DNA of 64,000 bases from Neospora caninum Liverpool (taxonomy: Eukaryota > Apicomplexa > Conoidasida > Eucoccidiorida > Sarcocystidae): contig NC_018395.1 in assembly GCF_000208865.1 (NCBI RefSeq), forward strand, positions 1,085,920 through 1,149,919, in the 5' to 3' direction. This document shows positions 44,584-54,606 of the stretch, piece by piece. Positions within the stretch are counted from its first letter, which is position 1; each line of letters begins with the position of its first letter. The notes beneath the pieces are model-generated. The model had not been told where the DNA came from, ran no database searches, and saw nothing but the letters and a program-made list of their open reading frames with translations. A program made the position numbers and the translations under genes.

Positions 44584-45451
44584 AATAAGTCTGCGGGTTC
44601 TATACTGGAATAAGTCCCCTCATGACCTTCACGGATGTGCAAAAACCGTCGCTGATGATTGTGGAGCTTGCTTTTGAAAACAGTTTTGTTGCAGTATAAA
44701 CATGCATAACAGGATATAAGCCGGTGCGTCTGTTTGTGCTTCCTGTGAAGCACGGCACGGCGCTTGGTGCAGCGGCTACGAATGTCCCAGAGCTGCTACT
44801 GGGCTGTTGGCTCCCTATTTGGCAACGGCGTAGTGCCATGGGAAACAATTCTGAGAAGTGACTGCTGTCATGGTGAAGTATTTCCCTACTGTGAAGATCT
44901 TTTCAGCTCTCGACTCGGCTGCAGCGCAGTGCCTTACAACCTGCTGCGAAGGCGTGATGGTCGCCAGCGTCCCCTTGCATGTTGATGCCGACGCTCTGCT
45001 GTCATATTCTGTCCCATTTCCACTTGCTTTCCTGCTACATTTTGACCAGATGCATGGAAATGATAGACAATGGATGGCATACGCTTCTCTCAGATAGCCG
45101 GTATTAGCATGTGAGGCGACGTCAGCGGTAAGCAGGAACGGGGACCCCATTAAGAGCACCCTAAGCGCACTTCCTTTTAGTGTCCCAGAATAGTGGCCAT
45201 GAACCCCACCGCTGTGCGTCGGACGCATTGAACCGAAGAGAAGGAGTGCCGGGAAGGGATATAGACCCGCCGCAGATCCGGTAAATTCGTGGGACACTCC
45301 TACTTGATAGGAACTTGCCTGCTACGTAGTTTTTCGCATTCCCAAATGCTCGATCACAAAAATCGACGGAACGTTAACGGTCAGGTTTCTGTTCGATCAG
45401 GTCCCGAAATATACCCCTGTGGTGCAGGTTTCCCCCCCGTCTGCCTTGCAG

Positions 45452-46519
45452 GAGAAACTACGAAAGACCAAGCTGCAGGACAAAACCAAATCTGACGTGA
45501 GAGGCTGTAAAGCGCGAGGGCGTCTTGAACAGCGACAAGCTTTCTCACAGGAACGAATGAGCAGCGTGTCAATCGCGAATCTGGACCTGTTTTCTAGTGC
45601 CCCGCAGCTCCGTCTACTCTTCCATCTGATACATGGATAGGTGTCTTTTGCAGCAGTCTTGCTCAGTTTATTTACACACCAAGTGGCGTAAAATACAGGG
45701 GGGAGTCAAACACCGCATTCCCACTGAGGTACAGACGCCAAATTGGACGTTGGTTTCATCAACAACAGGCTGCCATTCCTCTATTTCCCTCTGTGGGGCA
45801 CGTAGTTCATGGGTCACGCAATTATGAGTCTACGTGTCTCGTACGGCATTCACTGGAATGTACTTCTTCCACGGCTCCGAGTGACCTTGACTCTTCACGC
45901 GCACAGAGTAGGCCAACGAAGCCACAGCGACCGGTTGCTCAAGACACCACCACCACTAGTGCGTGCTAGCCGAGGAGGGCCCGACAAATTTTGGTTTTGT
46001 TCCGCACCCCCTGCGTTTTCCCGATGCGAACCATGAAGTCCACTATGCTGCATTTGTTTTTTCAAAACCGAGGTCTGTTCGCGGGAAAAACTGCTCAACA
46101 TGTTGCGGGTCGCCGGTGCTCGTACGCCTGAAATCGGTAGGCAGAGTTTCGCGGTTGTTAGGAGTGCACGGGAGAAAGTCAAGCGCCGTCCGTCCTTTTT
46201 ATCGTCGCGCAAAGAAGACCGCCACTGCTGTCACTGCAAGTGTTGCATGGCGTTTTTGGGCTGAAAACATGGTTGTGAACTCTCTAGTCTTTACACTGCC
46301 CCCTAATCTTCACCCCGTACTGTAAAGTTACCTGTGTACTTGGCATTCCTGTCGCTCTGGTCGCTGCGATCCCCTGACCTTGCAAAGCGGCGTCGTCGAA
46401 CTCCAAATCGGCCAGCGGTAGCTGGACGTGGAAAATTGCCAGGCGCGGTGGGTTGCTCAGCAGAGGAGTTTTTCGTTAACGACACATTTGGCTTTTATGA
46501 ACACAATTTCATGTTCTAG
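45452..46519 (+). CDS. exon-like segments of an unassigned multi-exon gene
   Basis: Segments with acceptor, open frame and donor: 45452-45496 (EKLRKTKLQDKTKSD), 45667-45728 (FIYTPSGVKYRGESNTAFPL), about 45977-46072 (FGFVPHPLRFPDANHEVHYA, then AFVFSKP), 46241-46271 (VAWRFWAENM), 46388-46519 ending in EEFFVNDTFGFYEHNFMF and TAG. The first two join in phase; the link to the third is out of phase, so an exon is missing or an edge is wrong. The peptides are aromatic-rich and look conserved, like a small organellar or structural protein. I do not recognise the family and could not place the start; ATG 44870 (MVKYFPTVKIFSALD) is one candidate. Confidence 0.35.
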
Positions 46520-47242
46520 TCCTGCTAACGTGGTGAGGATGCACTGTGTATAAACAGCGCCTACACCTTGCTCTTGTTTCTCGGAGAGGTGAGGCCTCTC
46601 TAAACCAAGATTGACACCAGGCAAACGGGGCTTGATTTAGCCCGAACGGCGACCTGTAGACTCATTTCCTGTTATTTCCTGTTTGTCCTCTTGGCGTACC
46701 TGTGGGCTGATTTTCCTGAGGTGTTTTTTACCCTCCTTTTCGATGTCTCTTAGCTCTCTTCAGTCAAGTGTCTTGGCAAAGTAGCTGTTTCATTCTGGAG
46801 GCACGCCTTGTCCATGAGAGGCATTTCCTCATCTCACTTTGAGCGCCCATTCTCCCGGTAAAATTACAAGGTTCAAAGTATCCCGACGGGTGGGCTGCCG
46901 AGAACATCGTGTCAAAAACCCGTCAATACTCGCGCGACAGCACAACCGAAACTTTTCCCCTCGCGCTGATGAGGTGAAGGTGACCTTGTGGGTTTGTTGG
47001 TTTCGCGTTTCCTGGTGTCTGTAGGAAGCACGGTCTATCCCAGTGGTTCTCTTTGTTGTTGGACATATTTACACGTTTTCGATCCACGGCGGTGGTAGGA
47101 TTACATTGCAAACACAGCACGGTTACCCGTTTCGCCTGTGTTTGTCTCACAAGCGCACAAACGGAAATATCTGTCACGTCATCGGCCACCAGTAGTTGTT
47201 ACAGATACTGCAGGTGTGACCTTCCGTCTTCCCTCATCTACA
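46520..47242. other. intergenic / 5' flank of kinase gene
   Basis: 723 bases with no supported coding sequence. It presumably carries the kinase promoter and 5' UTR. A pyrimidine-rich stretch and a tactgcag acceptor-like site lie at about 47205-47212, so a 5' UTR intron is possible. Confidence 0.45.
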
Positions 47243-50200
47243 ATGTGGAACGGTCACCATCCAGAGGTTAGCGGCGCTCCAACGGGCGACCGCGCCTGGC
47301 AGCCCTACACGGCCGTTATGCATGATCCTCCGGTCCCTTCCCCCCTCCGTGCGCATCAGCCTGCTCTGCCACGTGCGTCTAAACCGGCAAACAGCGGAAA
47401 CGCGAACTTGCCGCGGCAAATCAACTCCCATAAACCTGTTCTTGGGCAATGGCATAATCAGAGTTCCTCGGATGTCGGAATGCAGGCTTTCTCTACAGGT
47501 TTGTGTGCTACTCCGTCTCCGAGAATCGGGTCTCAGGGTTTTGCGCCGAAACCAGCGCCGGCGGCTGATGGTAGTTTCTCTTCTTTTCCCGTGGTCCGAC
47601 CCTCTAGCCCGGATATGCCATCCTCAGGGATCCGGGGCTCTCTGCTGGATAGTTCAGCCCACTGCAGAGGTCAACCGGCAGGTCGGATCGGGTTCGCAGC
47701 GTCTCCGGCTTCACCCCACGAGCTTACGAAGGGATTGCGAACAACAATCTCAACTCGCCAGACGGTTCTGCGCCCGAGAGCAAGGCGCGGCGGTGGCGTG
47801 CCTGCCTCCAGAAGCTCCTGGTCGCCATTGCGTCGCTGCTCTGGTGAGTCCATGCCAAATCAGTTCAGTGAGGGTACCGGGGCCATGCGTGTGGCGTACG
47901 TTTCTCCGATGAGTTCCCAGTCACCGGTTGGACGGGGGCGCGTCATCGCGCGCTCTTCAGGTTCTCGAAGAGACTGGGGCAAGGCGCCGACAAAACGCTC
48001 CGAAGGAAAAGACGCCGGGTGGTTGCTGCCCAAGAGTCCACGCATGCAGAGCCCTTCCAGCCGTCGTTACGAATTGGCCGCGGTTGCAGCGCTGGTCACC
48101 CCTATGGTGGTCCCGGTTCCGCGGTTGATTCCTTCGCCAACAAACAAAGTTTCTTCGGAGCAGGCGTCGCGAGCGATTGATTCTTCGTGCGTCTGTTTTC
48201 CTCCAAGCCCCGTTTCGCGGGTGCATCCACACACTGTCTGCAGAGACCGCAGCTCTGAAGAGACCGGTGCGGAGCCGGCCAGGAGTGGAGCTGCTCACGG
48301 GCATGCCTTCGCCTGGAAGGAACCCGCTGGACAAGGAGGTTCTCCTCACTTTACTGTTCCTGTTTGCCCGCACCCAGCGGCTTCCACGGCAGACACGAGG
48401 GGTGAATATGCGGCGGGGAAACTCGCCGAGCGGAGCGTCGTGTCCACGTTCGAGCACTGCGAGTTGCGGGCGGCGAACGGCTCAGCGAGCAGTGCAGCGC
48501 CGACTAGCCCAATGGCGGTCTTGCACGCCACGGGAGAGTATGCGCCCGCATGCACGTCTGCGACGTGGTCACAATGCGCTGCACGCGGTCCGGGTCCTCT
48601 GCCAGCATCCACGAATAACCGACTGCAAGAGACACTCGGAAAGAACCAGGAGACAGACCCGAGTGTGGCGCGGGTGCCGCGGTCGGCGTGTCCGGATCCA
48701 GCTTTGGAGCAGGCGGACGCGCAATATACCACTCGATTGCTGGTCGAAGGCAAGGTTCCACATCCTCTGGCAGGCGACCAAAACTGTTCAATAAAGGGCG
48801 GGCTTTCAGCGGTCTCTCGTGTAAATACCTCGGAGAACCTATTCGAAGCGTGGTCAAAGAGCGAAGCCATGACCGACGCAGCCTCAGTCTGTCTCTCTGA
48901 CTCCAAACATGCCGCCCAAGGCTTCCCTTGGGACTCCCCCGGCGAACCTGCTGCACTTCCAGCAGGCTACACCTTGCCTGCTTCGTTCTCCCAGTGGCAA
49001 GAGAACCCGCCTGCGTCGCCAGGCTGGTTCGCTGCCTCACCAGGGAATGGCGAGGACGTTTCCGTCTTGCCGAAGCACAGCGGTAAACCGCCCTTGCTCC
49101 AAACGGACGCGAGTTGCAATTTCAACGGCATTTCTTGCTACGCCCAACAACCTGGTGTCTCACCTTCGATTGAGTCGCTGCTGACAACCAGTCCGCTGAG
49201 CTCCTTGTCGCTGCCTTTTCAGTTCATGGACTTTTCCAAAGACTCTGCGAGTGCATCCCCTGAAGGCGCGGACGCGGAAGAGTGTCGCGTGCGCGCTCTT
49301 CTCCGAGAGCTTCAACAACTGCAGCTTCATCCGACTTCGCTTAAACCCCGCGATGTGGTCTTCAGGTCCTCCTTCACGGATGGGATGCGGGGCGAGTTGC
49401 AGTACCAGGTGATCGAAGAAGGGAGTTTCGGGAAAGTGTTTGCAGGTTCTCTGACGCGGCGCCCAGAGCAGAAAGTTGCCATCAAGGTTCCCGTGGAAGC
49501 GATGCTGAAAGTCGATCCGGCGGGCGTTATGGAACGCTTTACGAATGAATGGAAAATTCTAGCTGCATGCGAGCACCCCGGGATCGTAGGCCTTGTTGGA
49601 GGGGTCGTGCACGGACCTTTCGACGTCTGGGTGGTGACGAACCTTGTGGAGAACGGCCACGACTTACACTCGAGGAAGTACTCCCGCGATCCGGCGATTC
49701 GGCGGGAGATCTCGCCGCAGGCCGCGCTCTCAATGTGTCGTCAACTCGCCTCGATTGTGGCGTATCTGCACACGCCGCTGCCAGAAGCCGGCAAGTCCGT
49801 CATCGTCCACCGGGACATCAAACCGGAAAACGTCATCGTGAACGACGAGTGGCTTATTCAACTCTGCGACTTCGGGGACGCCGAAGCCTCTGTCGATGGC
49901 CGCGTGTCGCGGGTTTCTGGAGCGACGTGGTTCTACGCGCCTCCGGAGCTTCTGCAGTCGTCGCCAGTCGAGCGGGCCGCGGGTACCTTCGTAAGTGACC
50001 CAGATACTCACGGCCACGGAGCAGGCGCAGCCGGACAGACTGGCGAACCTGTCTTCAGCGAAAAGTGGGACATCTGGTCGATGGGCTGTGTGTTCCACGA
50101 AATGTTCGGGTTCCAAAATCCCTTCCATACGTACGTCTCACCGACAGACCCCCCGGAGTCCATATATGAGAAACTGAAGTCCAGAGCTCAGCAGAATGCA

Positions 50201-51235
50201 CTCGTTCCCGCTATCGACTCGAGGATCCAAGGCCTTGCCCGGGAGGTGATCACGAAATGCCTCAACCCGAACCCAGAAGACCGGCCAAGTGCAGAGGACG
50301 TTTTCCGCATGTGGGCCAGCGCAGACGACTTGATTTTGAAGGATGTCCGACTGGATGTGTCCGGAAACCTGCTTCATGAACGTGAAATCCCGAGCTCTGT
50401 GTCAGAGCACCAAGTGCCGAGCGGAGCGGAGGCGAAGGCGGAGGTAGCAGCTCCGGACAGAGGTTCAAATTTGACCACTCCCCCGGACGCGCGCTATCCC
50501 GCTTCGGCACCCGATTTTTTTCGCCAGCTGCAACCGTTCTCTGGTGGGACTGAGCCTGGCCTCGCGCCGGATGAGCGGCGATTTGGGGGAGACCCCGCAA
50601 TGGAGAGTGCGCAACTCATTCAAGGTTCCAGGCTGTCTCTCGCCTACGGTGACGCACTTTCTGCGGGAACCGGTTTGCCTATGGGTTCTTGCGGGGCACT
50701 TTCAACTGACTGCAAATCCCGTTCTGCCGTAGGTCCAGAGTCGCGTGCACGCCTCATTGCGGCTCCAGTGGAGAATCTCCTGTCTTGTGGGCGACAGACA
50801 GTCGCCGCGGAAAGGTGGTCCCTTTCGTGTGCACCCCCTCCCTTTCACCGGGGTTCTTCCGAGAGCCACCAACAGCGCCTCAGGGATTCAGCGGAGCCAA
50901 GAAACTTTGGATTCGAACCCGCAGCCCCAGTTGGGCCGGAGGGACACATCCAACACACGCAAGGGAAACGAGCTCCCGTGGATGTGGTAACCCCCGGGGT
51001 AGTTGGCGAGGAAGGACCGAGAGCCGCGATGAACGTAGATTCGTACGCAACATCGTGTGCAGGTGATCAAGGGTATGCTCGGTGGGGAGTGAAAACCACC
51101 GGGGGACAGAGACCGATTCTCGGTTCTGGCCCGGGTGGGGCGAGAGTGCGAAGCGTGGGAGTCGGAGGGGACGGTTTCGTCAGTGTGCCGAATCTCGCTG
51201 TCGTGTCAGCGGCATCAGGTGATTTCGTATGCTGA
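47243..51235 (+). CDS. protein kinase with long disordered flanks
   Basis: Single exon, 1330 aa. I chose ATG 47243 (MWNGHHPEVSG); the frame stays open upstream only to a GTG at 47138. Residues 1-690 are Ser/Pro/Ala-rich and disordered. The kinase domain (about 700-1025) has every catalytic element: Gly loop IEEGSFGKVFAG (Gly727), VAIKV with Lys748, VIVHRDIKPENVIVN with Asp858, LCDFGDA with Asp876, a FYAPPE activation-segment end, WDIWSMGCVFHEMF, and a final Arg in NPNPEDRPSAEDVF. An insert of about 35 residues (AAGTFVSDPDTHGHG and onward) separates the APE-like motif from subdomain IX. The last 300 residues are again disordered. There is no signal peptide, so it is not a rhoptry kinase; a cytosolic or nuclear Ser/Thr kinase is likely. 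I cannot name the subfamily. Confidence 0.85.
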   Translation: MWNGHHPEVSGAPTGDRAWQPYTAVMHDPPVPSPLRAHQPALPRASKPANSGNANLPRQINSHKPVLGQWHNQSSSDVGMQAFSTGLCATPSPRIGSQGFAPKPAPAADGSFSSFPVVRPSSPDMPSSGIRGSLLDSSAHCRGQPAGRIGFAASPASPHELTKGLRTTISTRQTVLRPRARRGGGVPASRSSWSPLRRCSGESMPNQFSEGTGAMRVAYVSPMSSQSPVGRGRVIARSSGSRRDWGKAPTKRSEGKDAGWLLPKSPRMQSPSSRRYELAAVAALVTPMVVPVPRLIPSPTNKVSSEQASRAIDSSCVCFPPSPVSRVHPHTVCRDRSSEETGAEPARSGAAHGHAFAWKEPAGQGGSPHFTVPVCPHPAASTADTRGEYAAGKLAERSVVSTFEHCELRAANGSASSAAPTSPMAVLHATGEYAPACTSATWSQCAARGPGPLPASTNNRLQETLGKNQETDPSVARVPRSACPDPALEQADAQYTTRLLVEGKVPHPLAGDQNCSIKGGLSAVSRVNTSENLFEAWSKSEAMTDAASVCLSDSKHAAQGFPWDSPGEPAALPAGYTLPASFSQWQENPPASPGWFAASPGNGEDVSVLPKHSGKPPLLQTDASCNFNGISCYAQQPGVSPSIESLLTTSPLSSLSLPFQFMDFSKDSASASPEGADAEECRVRALLRELQQLQLHPTSLKPRDVVFRSSFTDGMRGELQYQVIEEGSFGKVFAGSLTRRPEQKVAIKVPVEAMLKVDPAGVMERFTNEWKILAACEHPGIVGLVGGVVHGPFDVWVVTNLVENGHDLHSRKYSRDPAIRREISPQAALSMCRQLASIVAYLHTPLPEAGKSVIVHRDIKPENVIVNDEWLIQLCDFGDAEASVDGRVSRVSGATWFYAPPELLQSSPVERAAGTFVSDPDTHGHGAGAAGQTGEPVFSEKWDIWSMGCVFHEMFGFQNPFHTYVSPTDPPESIYEKLKSRAQQNALVPAIDSRIQGLAREVITKCLNPNPEDRPSAEDVFRMWASADDLILKDVRLDVSGNLLHEREIPSSVSEHQVPSGAEAKAEVAAPDRGSNLTTPPDARYPASAPDFFRQLQPFSGGTEPGLAPDERRFGGDPAMESAQLIQGSRLSLAYGDALSAGTGLPMGSCGALSTDCKSRSAVGPESRARLIAAPVENLLSCGRQTVAAERWSLSCAPPPFHRGSSESHQQRLRDSAEPRNFGFEPAAPVGPEGHIQHTQGKRAPVDVVTPGVVGEEGPRAAMNVDSYATSCAGDQGYARWGVKTTGGQRPILGSGPGGARVRSVGVGGDGFVSVPNLAVVSAASGDFVC

Positions 51236-54200
51236 AGTCCCCGTGAAAGAACAGGAGAGGCGGCTTCGGTGACAGTCCCGAAGTAGTTCCTTCCTCTGGG
51301 TGGCTCTGGTGTGCGCGGTCCCTTGTCAAAACCTAGCTCTTCTTCGGGGGAGGAGTTGAATGGCCTAACGGAGTGCACGAGTTTTTCGCGTGTCTCGTCA
51401 ACTCACAAAAACCGCTCTTGACTTTCGAGGGCCTCAGGCCTCATGACTGTGCCGACACGAGTGGGGAGGCGCGATCCCGTTTGCGATCCGCCGTGTGGTA
51501 GCATATGCTGCGGCGAGAGCGCTTTACCAGTGCGAACGCGGCGGCGCGTGAAGTTGCACGATTTTGCAGCTTCTATCAGTTTGCACCGGGAGTAGTCACG
51601 ATTCGTAGTTACCCTCTTCGCACCTAAGGGCAAGAGTTGAGGATGCGGCGCTCTCCGAAGGAAGCGATTGGATGCGCGCACGCCAGTCACAGGAAGCATG
51701 GTGATAAGGTCGACATCCACGAATTCGTCACGACGCCAATGGAAAGGTCACCAAACGGCGCTTCCTAGGACAGGACGAATTTTACTCCGGAAACCATGCA
51801 CTGCATCAGGAGTCACTGCCTGTTTCCCACTTCGTTCTATTGAGACAAGCAGGTTTTACACAGAGGAAAGGAAAGATTGCGAGATGTGTAGGTGCGCGCA
51901 CTACGTATTTATAGCGGGAGGAAGATCGGCCAGCAGAAGAGTAGGTAGATACCGGGGGGGGACGCTCGAGGGACACGAAAGTTTTGGGAAGGCAAATAGG
52001 TAAGCGGATGTATCGATTGACATGGCCAGGACATGTCGCAGATGAAGACACAGAAAGATATGGAAGTACAGAGACCAAGGTACTTATGTAAACACCTGTA
52101 GAGGAGGGTTAGTGCTCACTCTGTCTCCTATTGAGTTCCAAGTACTTTTGTAGTAGACACTCAAGGACACGTTCGCTGTCGTCAGAAAGCGCTGTTCACG
52201 GTCCTTTGCCGGACGTCCTTCCAGGCCAAAAAGGGTGGGGTAGGCAGTATCTGACCCGCGCTGTTCGCAGCACTTAAAAAAGAGCGCCCAGAGTGTGTTT
52301 CAACCGCGAGCGTGGTACAAAAAGCATTGAAACCAGGGGTCAACGCAACTCCATCACCTCCACAGTCACACATCCATCGGCTTTTCAAAACATATGGTGC
52401 GGTTCTAGTTCTAAAACGGGTGCAGTCATGCTCCTTCACAACTGCTGGCTGTAGTTGAAAAAAAACTGTCTCCTGTATGAGCTTTAACAGTCTCTACTGA
52501 ACCTACATACCTGATAATTTAGCCCCCCGAAGATAGTCCCCTGCGCTTCTTTCCAGTTCCTTGACCCATGATTGTATGTTACGTTGGCCCTTTATTGAGG
52601 TGAAATCCGTGTTTCCCGTCACACGACGGTCGCCTAGGAACTCCCTCTCCCTGGCTCGAATTCCCTGCCGGTGTTGAAGATTTGTCCTTCGCATTCTGTT
52701 CATTTCTCGCCTCCACCTCTGTTTTCCCACTACAACCTTCCTGTTACTCCAGGAATGCGTCATTTCTAAGTTCAAGGCTTCCACGTGTGCAGATGAGTAC
52801 GAATGTATATGCGTATGAACACCTCCTGTGCCTGTCCCATATCGTGAGTCCCGCTTGCCGCCGCAATTTTCTTGCCGAATTGCATGCCGTTACGAAAAGA
52901 TGTCCTCTTAATGGTGGTATTTCAGCAAAAACCTGGCTGCATGCAGTGTGCCACGTAGACGGCTTGCAACCTTCCCACTGCCCAGGCGCAACCTCCCGAA
53001 TTGAACAATCGCGTACGCGGCGCTGGTCCAGTGTGCCGCCTCGACGGCGCGGGCAAAGTGAGGGGGAAAGCAGCCTTTTCTGCGGGAGCATGTTTCGCCG
53101 AGACACTTTCTCTAAGCTGCCGGGGGGATTTTCGGCCGTGTTCGTCAAAGCAAGAAAGTGTGGTTCGACGTTGAGGACCTTTTCTCCCTAGCCTTTTCTC
53201 TGTACAAGCAGAGGTGAGAAACGGGGACCGAGAGCCCTGGAACGGAAAAAAATTGTTGCGGTCGCTGAAGACCACAAAAGATAGCGTAGTGGGGTACATT
53301 TTTTGTTGAGGTCCCGAGGCCATTGACAGAGCTGCTGGTATGTTTGACGGAAGAGCCGTGTCCGCCATTTTAGGGTTTTTTACGCGTGCGAGTTTCCTTT
53401 TGTGAATACGGTTTTGCATTTGCACGAAAGAGAGGGACGGTGGCGTCATTTTTTCTGGGCGTCCGTGTACTGTATACGCAGTCCCGGGGCCGATGCATGT
53501 AGAACTGCAGAGAATTGCCAAAGGTGTCGTTCCCAAAAAGGGAGAAGGGGATTTTGGTCCTCTGTAATGGACCATTTGCCGGCATGCGTCACGATAGGCA
53601 TTCCAGAGTGTACATCTGATGTGGGGAGACCGGCTAAGGAAGAGCTCCTTGGCCTCTGCAGCGTTTTGGGGGTTTCGTGGCAGTTTATTTTGGTTTATTT
53701 GGGTTACCACTTAGTTTGGCACATTTGGAAGGATGCTCACGCGCATCAGTTAAAAACAGCGTCAAAGGGTCACCGAGGGAACCAGGAGCAAGTCTCTGTG
53801 CGAGGCCTGCGATGCGTTGACTCCTGAAAGCTGTGTGTTGTTCGGGCGGCGAACCCTGTAATACGCATCGGAAGATGTGAAAGTCCAGTTTACTGCTGGG
53901 GGATTTGGGTGGAGATTGATGTTAGGTTTGAAGGGAATAGACAGCCTCTTTACGCTACGGGATCTCTGCTAGCGGGAAACCAAGTTCCTCAAAGACGCCT
54001 TGCTCGTCCCCCGTCACCTGCGACTAGACAACGGGGATATCTGAGTTTCTGCGGGTGTCAAGGATGTGGGATCACGTTTTCTGACGGAGCGTGTGTTCGA
54101 AGTTGTGCACCTTGGATGTCTTGGCTCCGTGCATGCGCTCGAGTTCGGCTGCTGCGGTCGCGACGTAAGGTGAATCAGCTGAATTGTTATGGAAATAGTG

Positions 54201-54351
54201 CTTTGCACCAGAATATCTGCTTGTCTCCATTAGTACCATGCAGTTCAATGATTGACCGTGTGTGTTACGTCATTCAAGCTGGCTCGTTTGTATTTCCTCT
54301 TCGGTTTCTCATGATGTTTGTTTCTTCGCAGGAATCACTCACGTAGACAAA
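51236..54351. other. intergenic region and 5' leader of eL38
   Basis: 3.1 kb without a supported protein gene. A 262-codon minus frame (53710-52922) begins at GTG, has no family features and no splice signals, so I do not call it. The right end holds the 5' UTR of the ribosomal gene. The upstream UTR exon was not identified. Confidence 0.45.
54322..54331 (+). promoter_or_regulatory. splice acceptor of a 5' UTR intron
   Basis: ttcttcgcag directly precedes 20 bases of leader and the eL38 ATG. This suggests that the leader is spliced, as is common for ribosomal protein genes. The matching donor was not located. Confidence 0.5.
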
Positions 54352-54606
54352 ATGGCGAAGGAGATTCGTGATCTTCGCAAGTTCTTGTTGACTGCCCGGC
54401 GTCCGGACGCCAAGCGGGTCACAATCGTTAAACTGCACAAGAAGCCCCGTGCCACGGGCGGCGGCGCGTCCACCGTAACCAAGTTCAAGATCAGATGCAG
54501 CAGATACCTGTACACCTTCGTGGTGGAGGATCGCGAGAAGGCGCAAAAGCTCGAAGGATCTTTGCCGCCGAGTCTCCAGAAGGTGTCGATTCCGGGCAAG
54601 AAATAA
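54352..54606 (+). CDS. RPL38: 60S ribosomal protein eL38
   Basis: Component of the large ribosomal subunit; 84 aa. The family is recognisable from end to end: [20 protein letters not shown], then [10 protein letters not shown] Gly-rich insertion (PRATGGGAS) precedes [20 protein letters not shown] and the terminal [18 protein letters not shown]. eL38 proteins are usually about 70-80 residues, so this one is slightly long because of the insertion. The start ATG 54352 is the only one giving the conserved N-terminus. Coding part in one exon. Confidence 0.95.
   Translation: MAKEIRDLRKFLLTARRPDAKRVTIVKLHKKPRATGGGASTVTKFKIRCSRYLYTFVVEDREKAQKLEGSLPPSLQKVSIPGKK

Noticed and set aside
52922..53710. 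262-codon minus-strand open frame
   Set aside because: It starts at GTG, has no family features or signal, and the overlapping plus frame is equally open. Not enough to call a gene.
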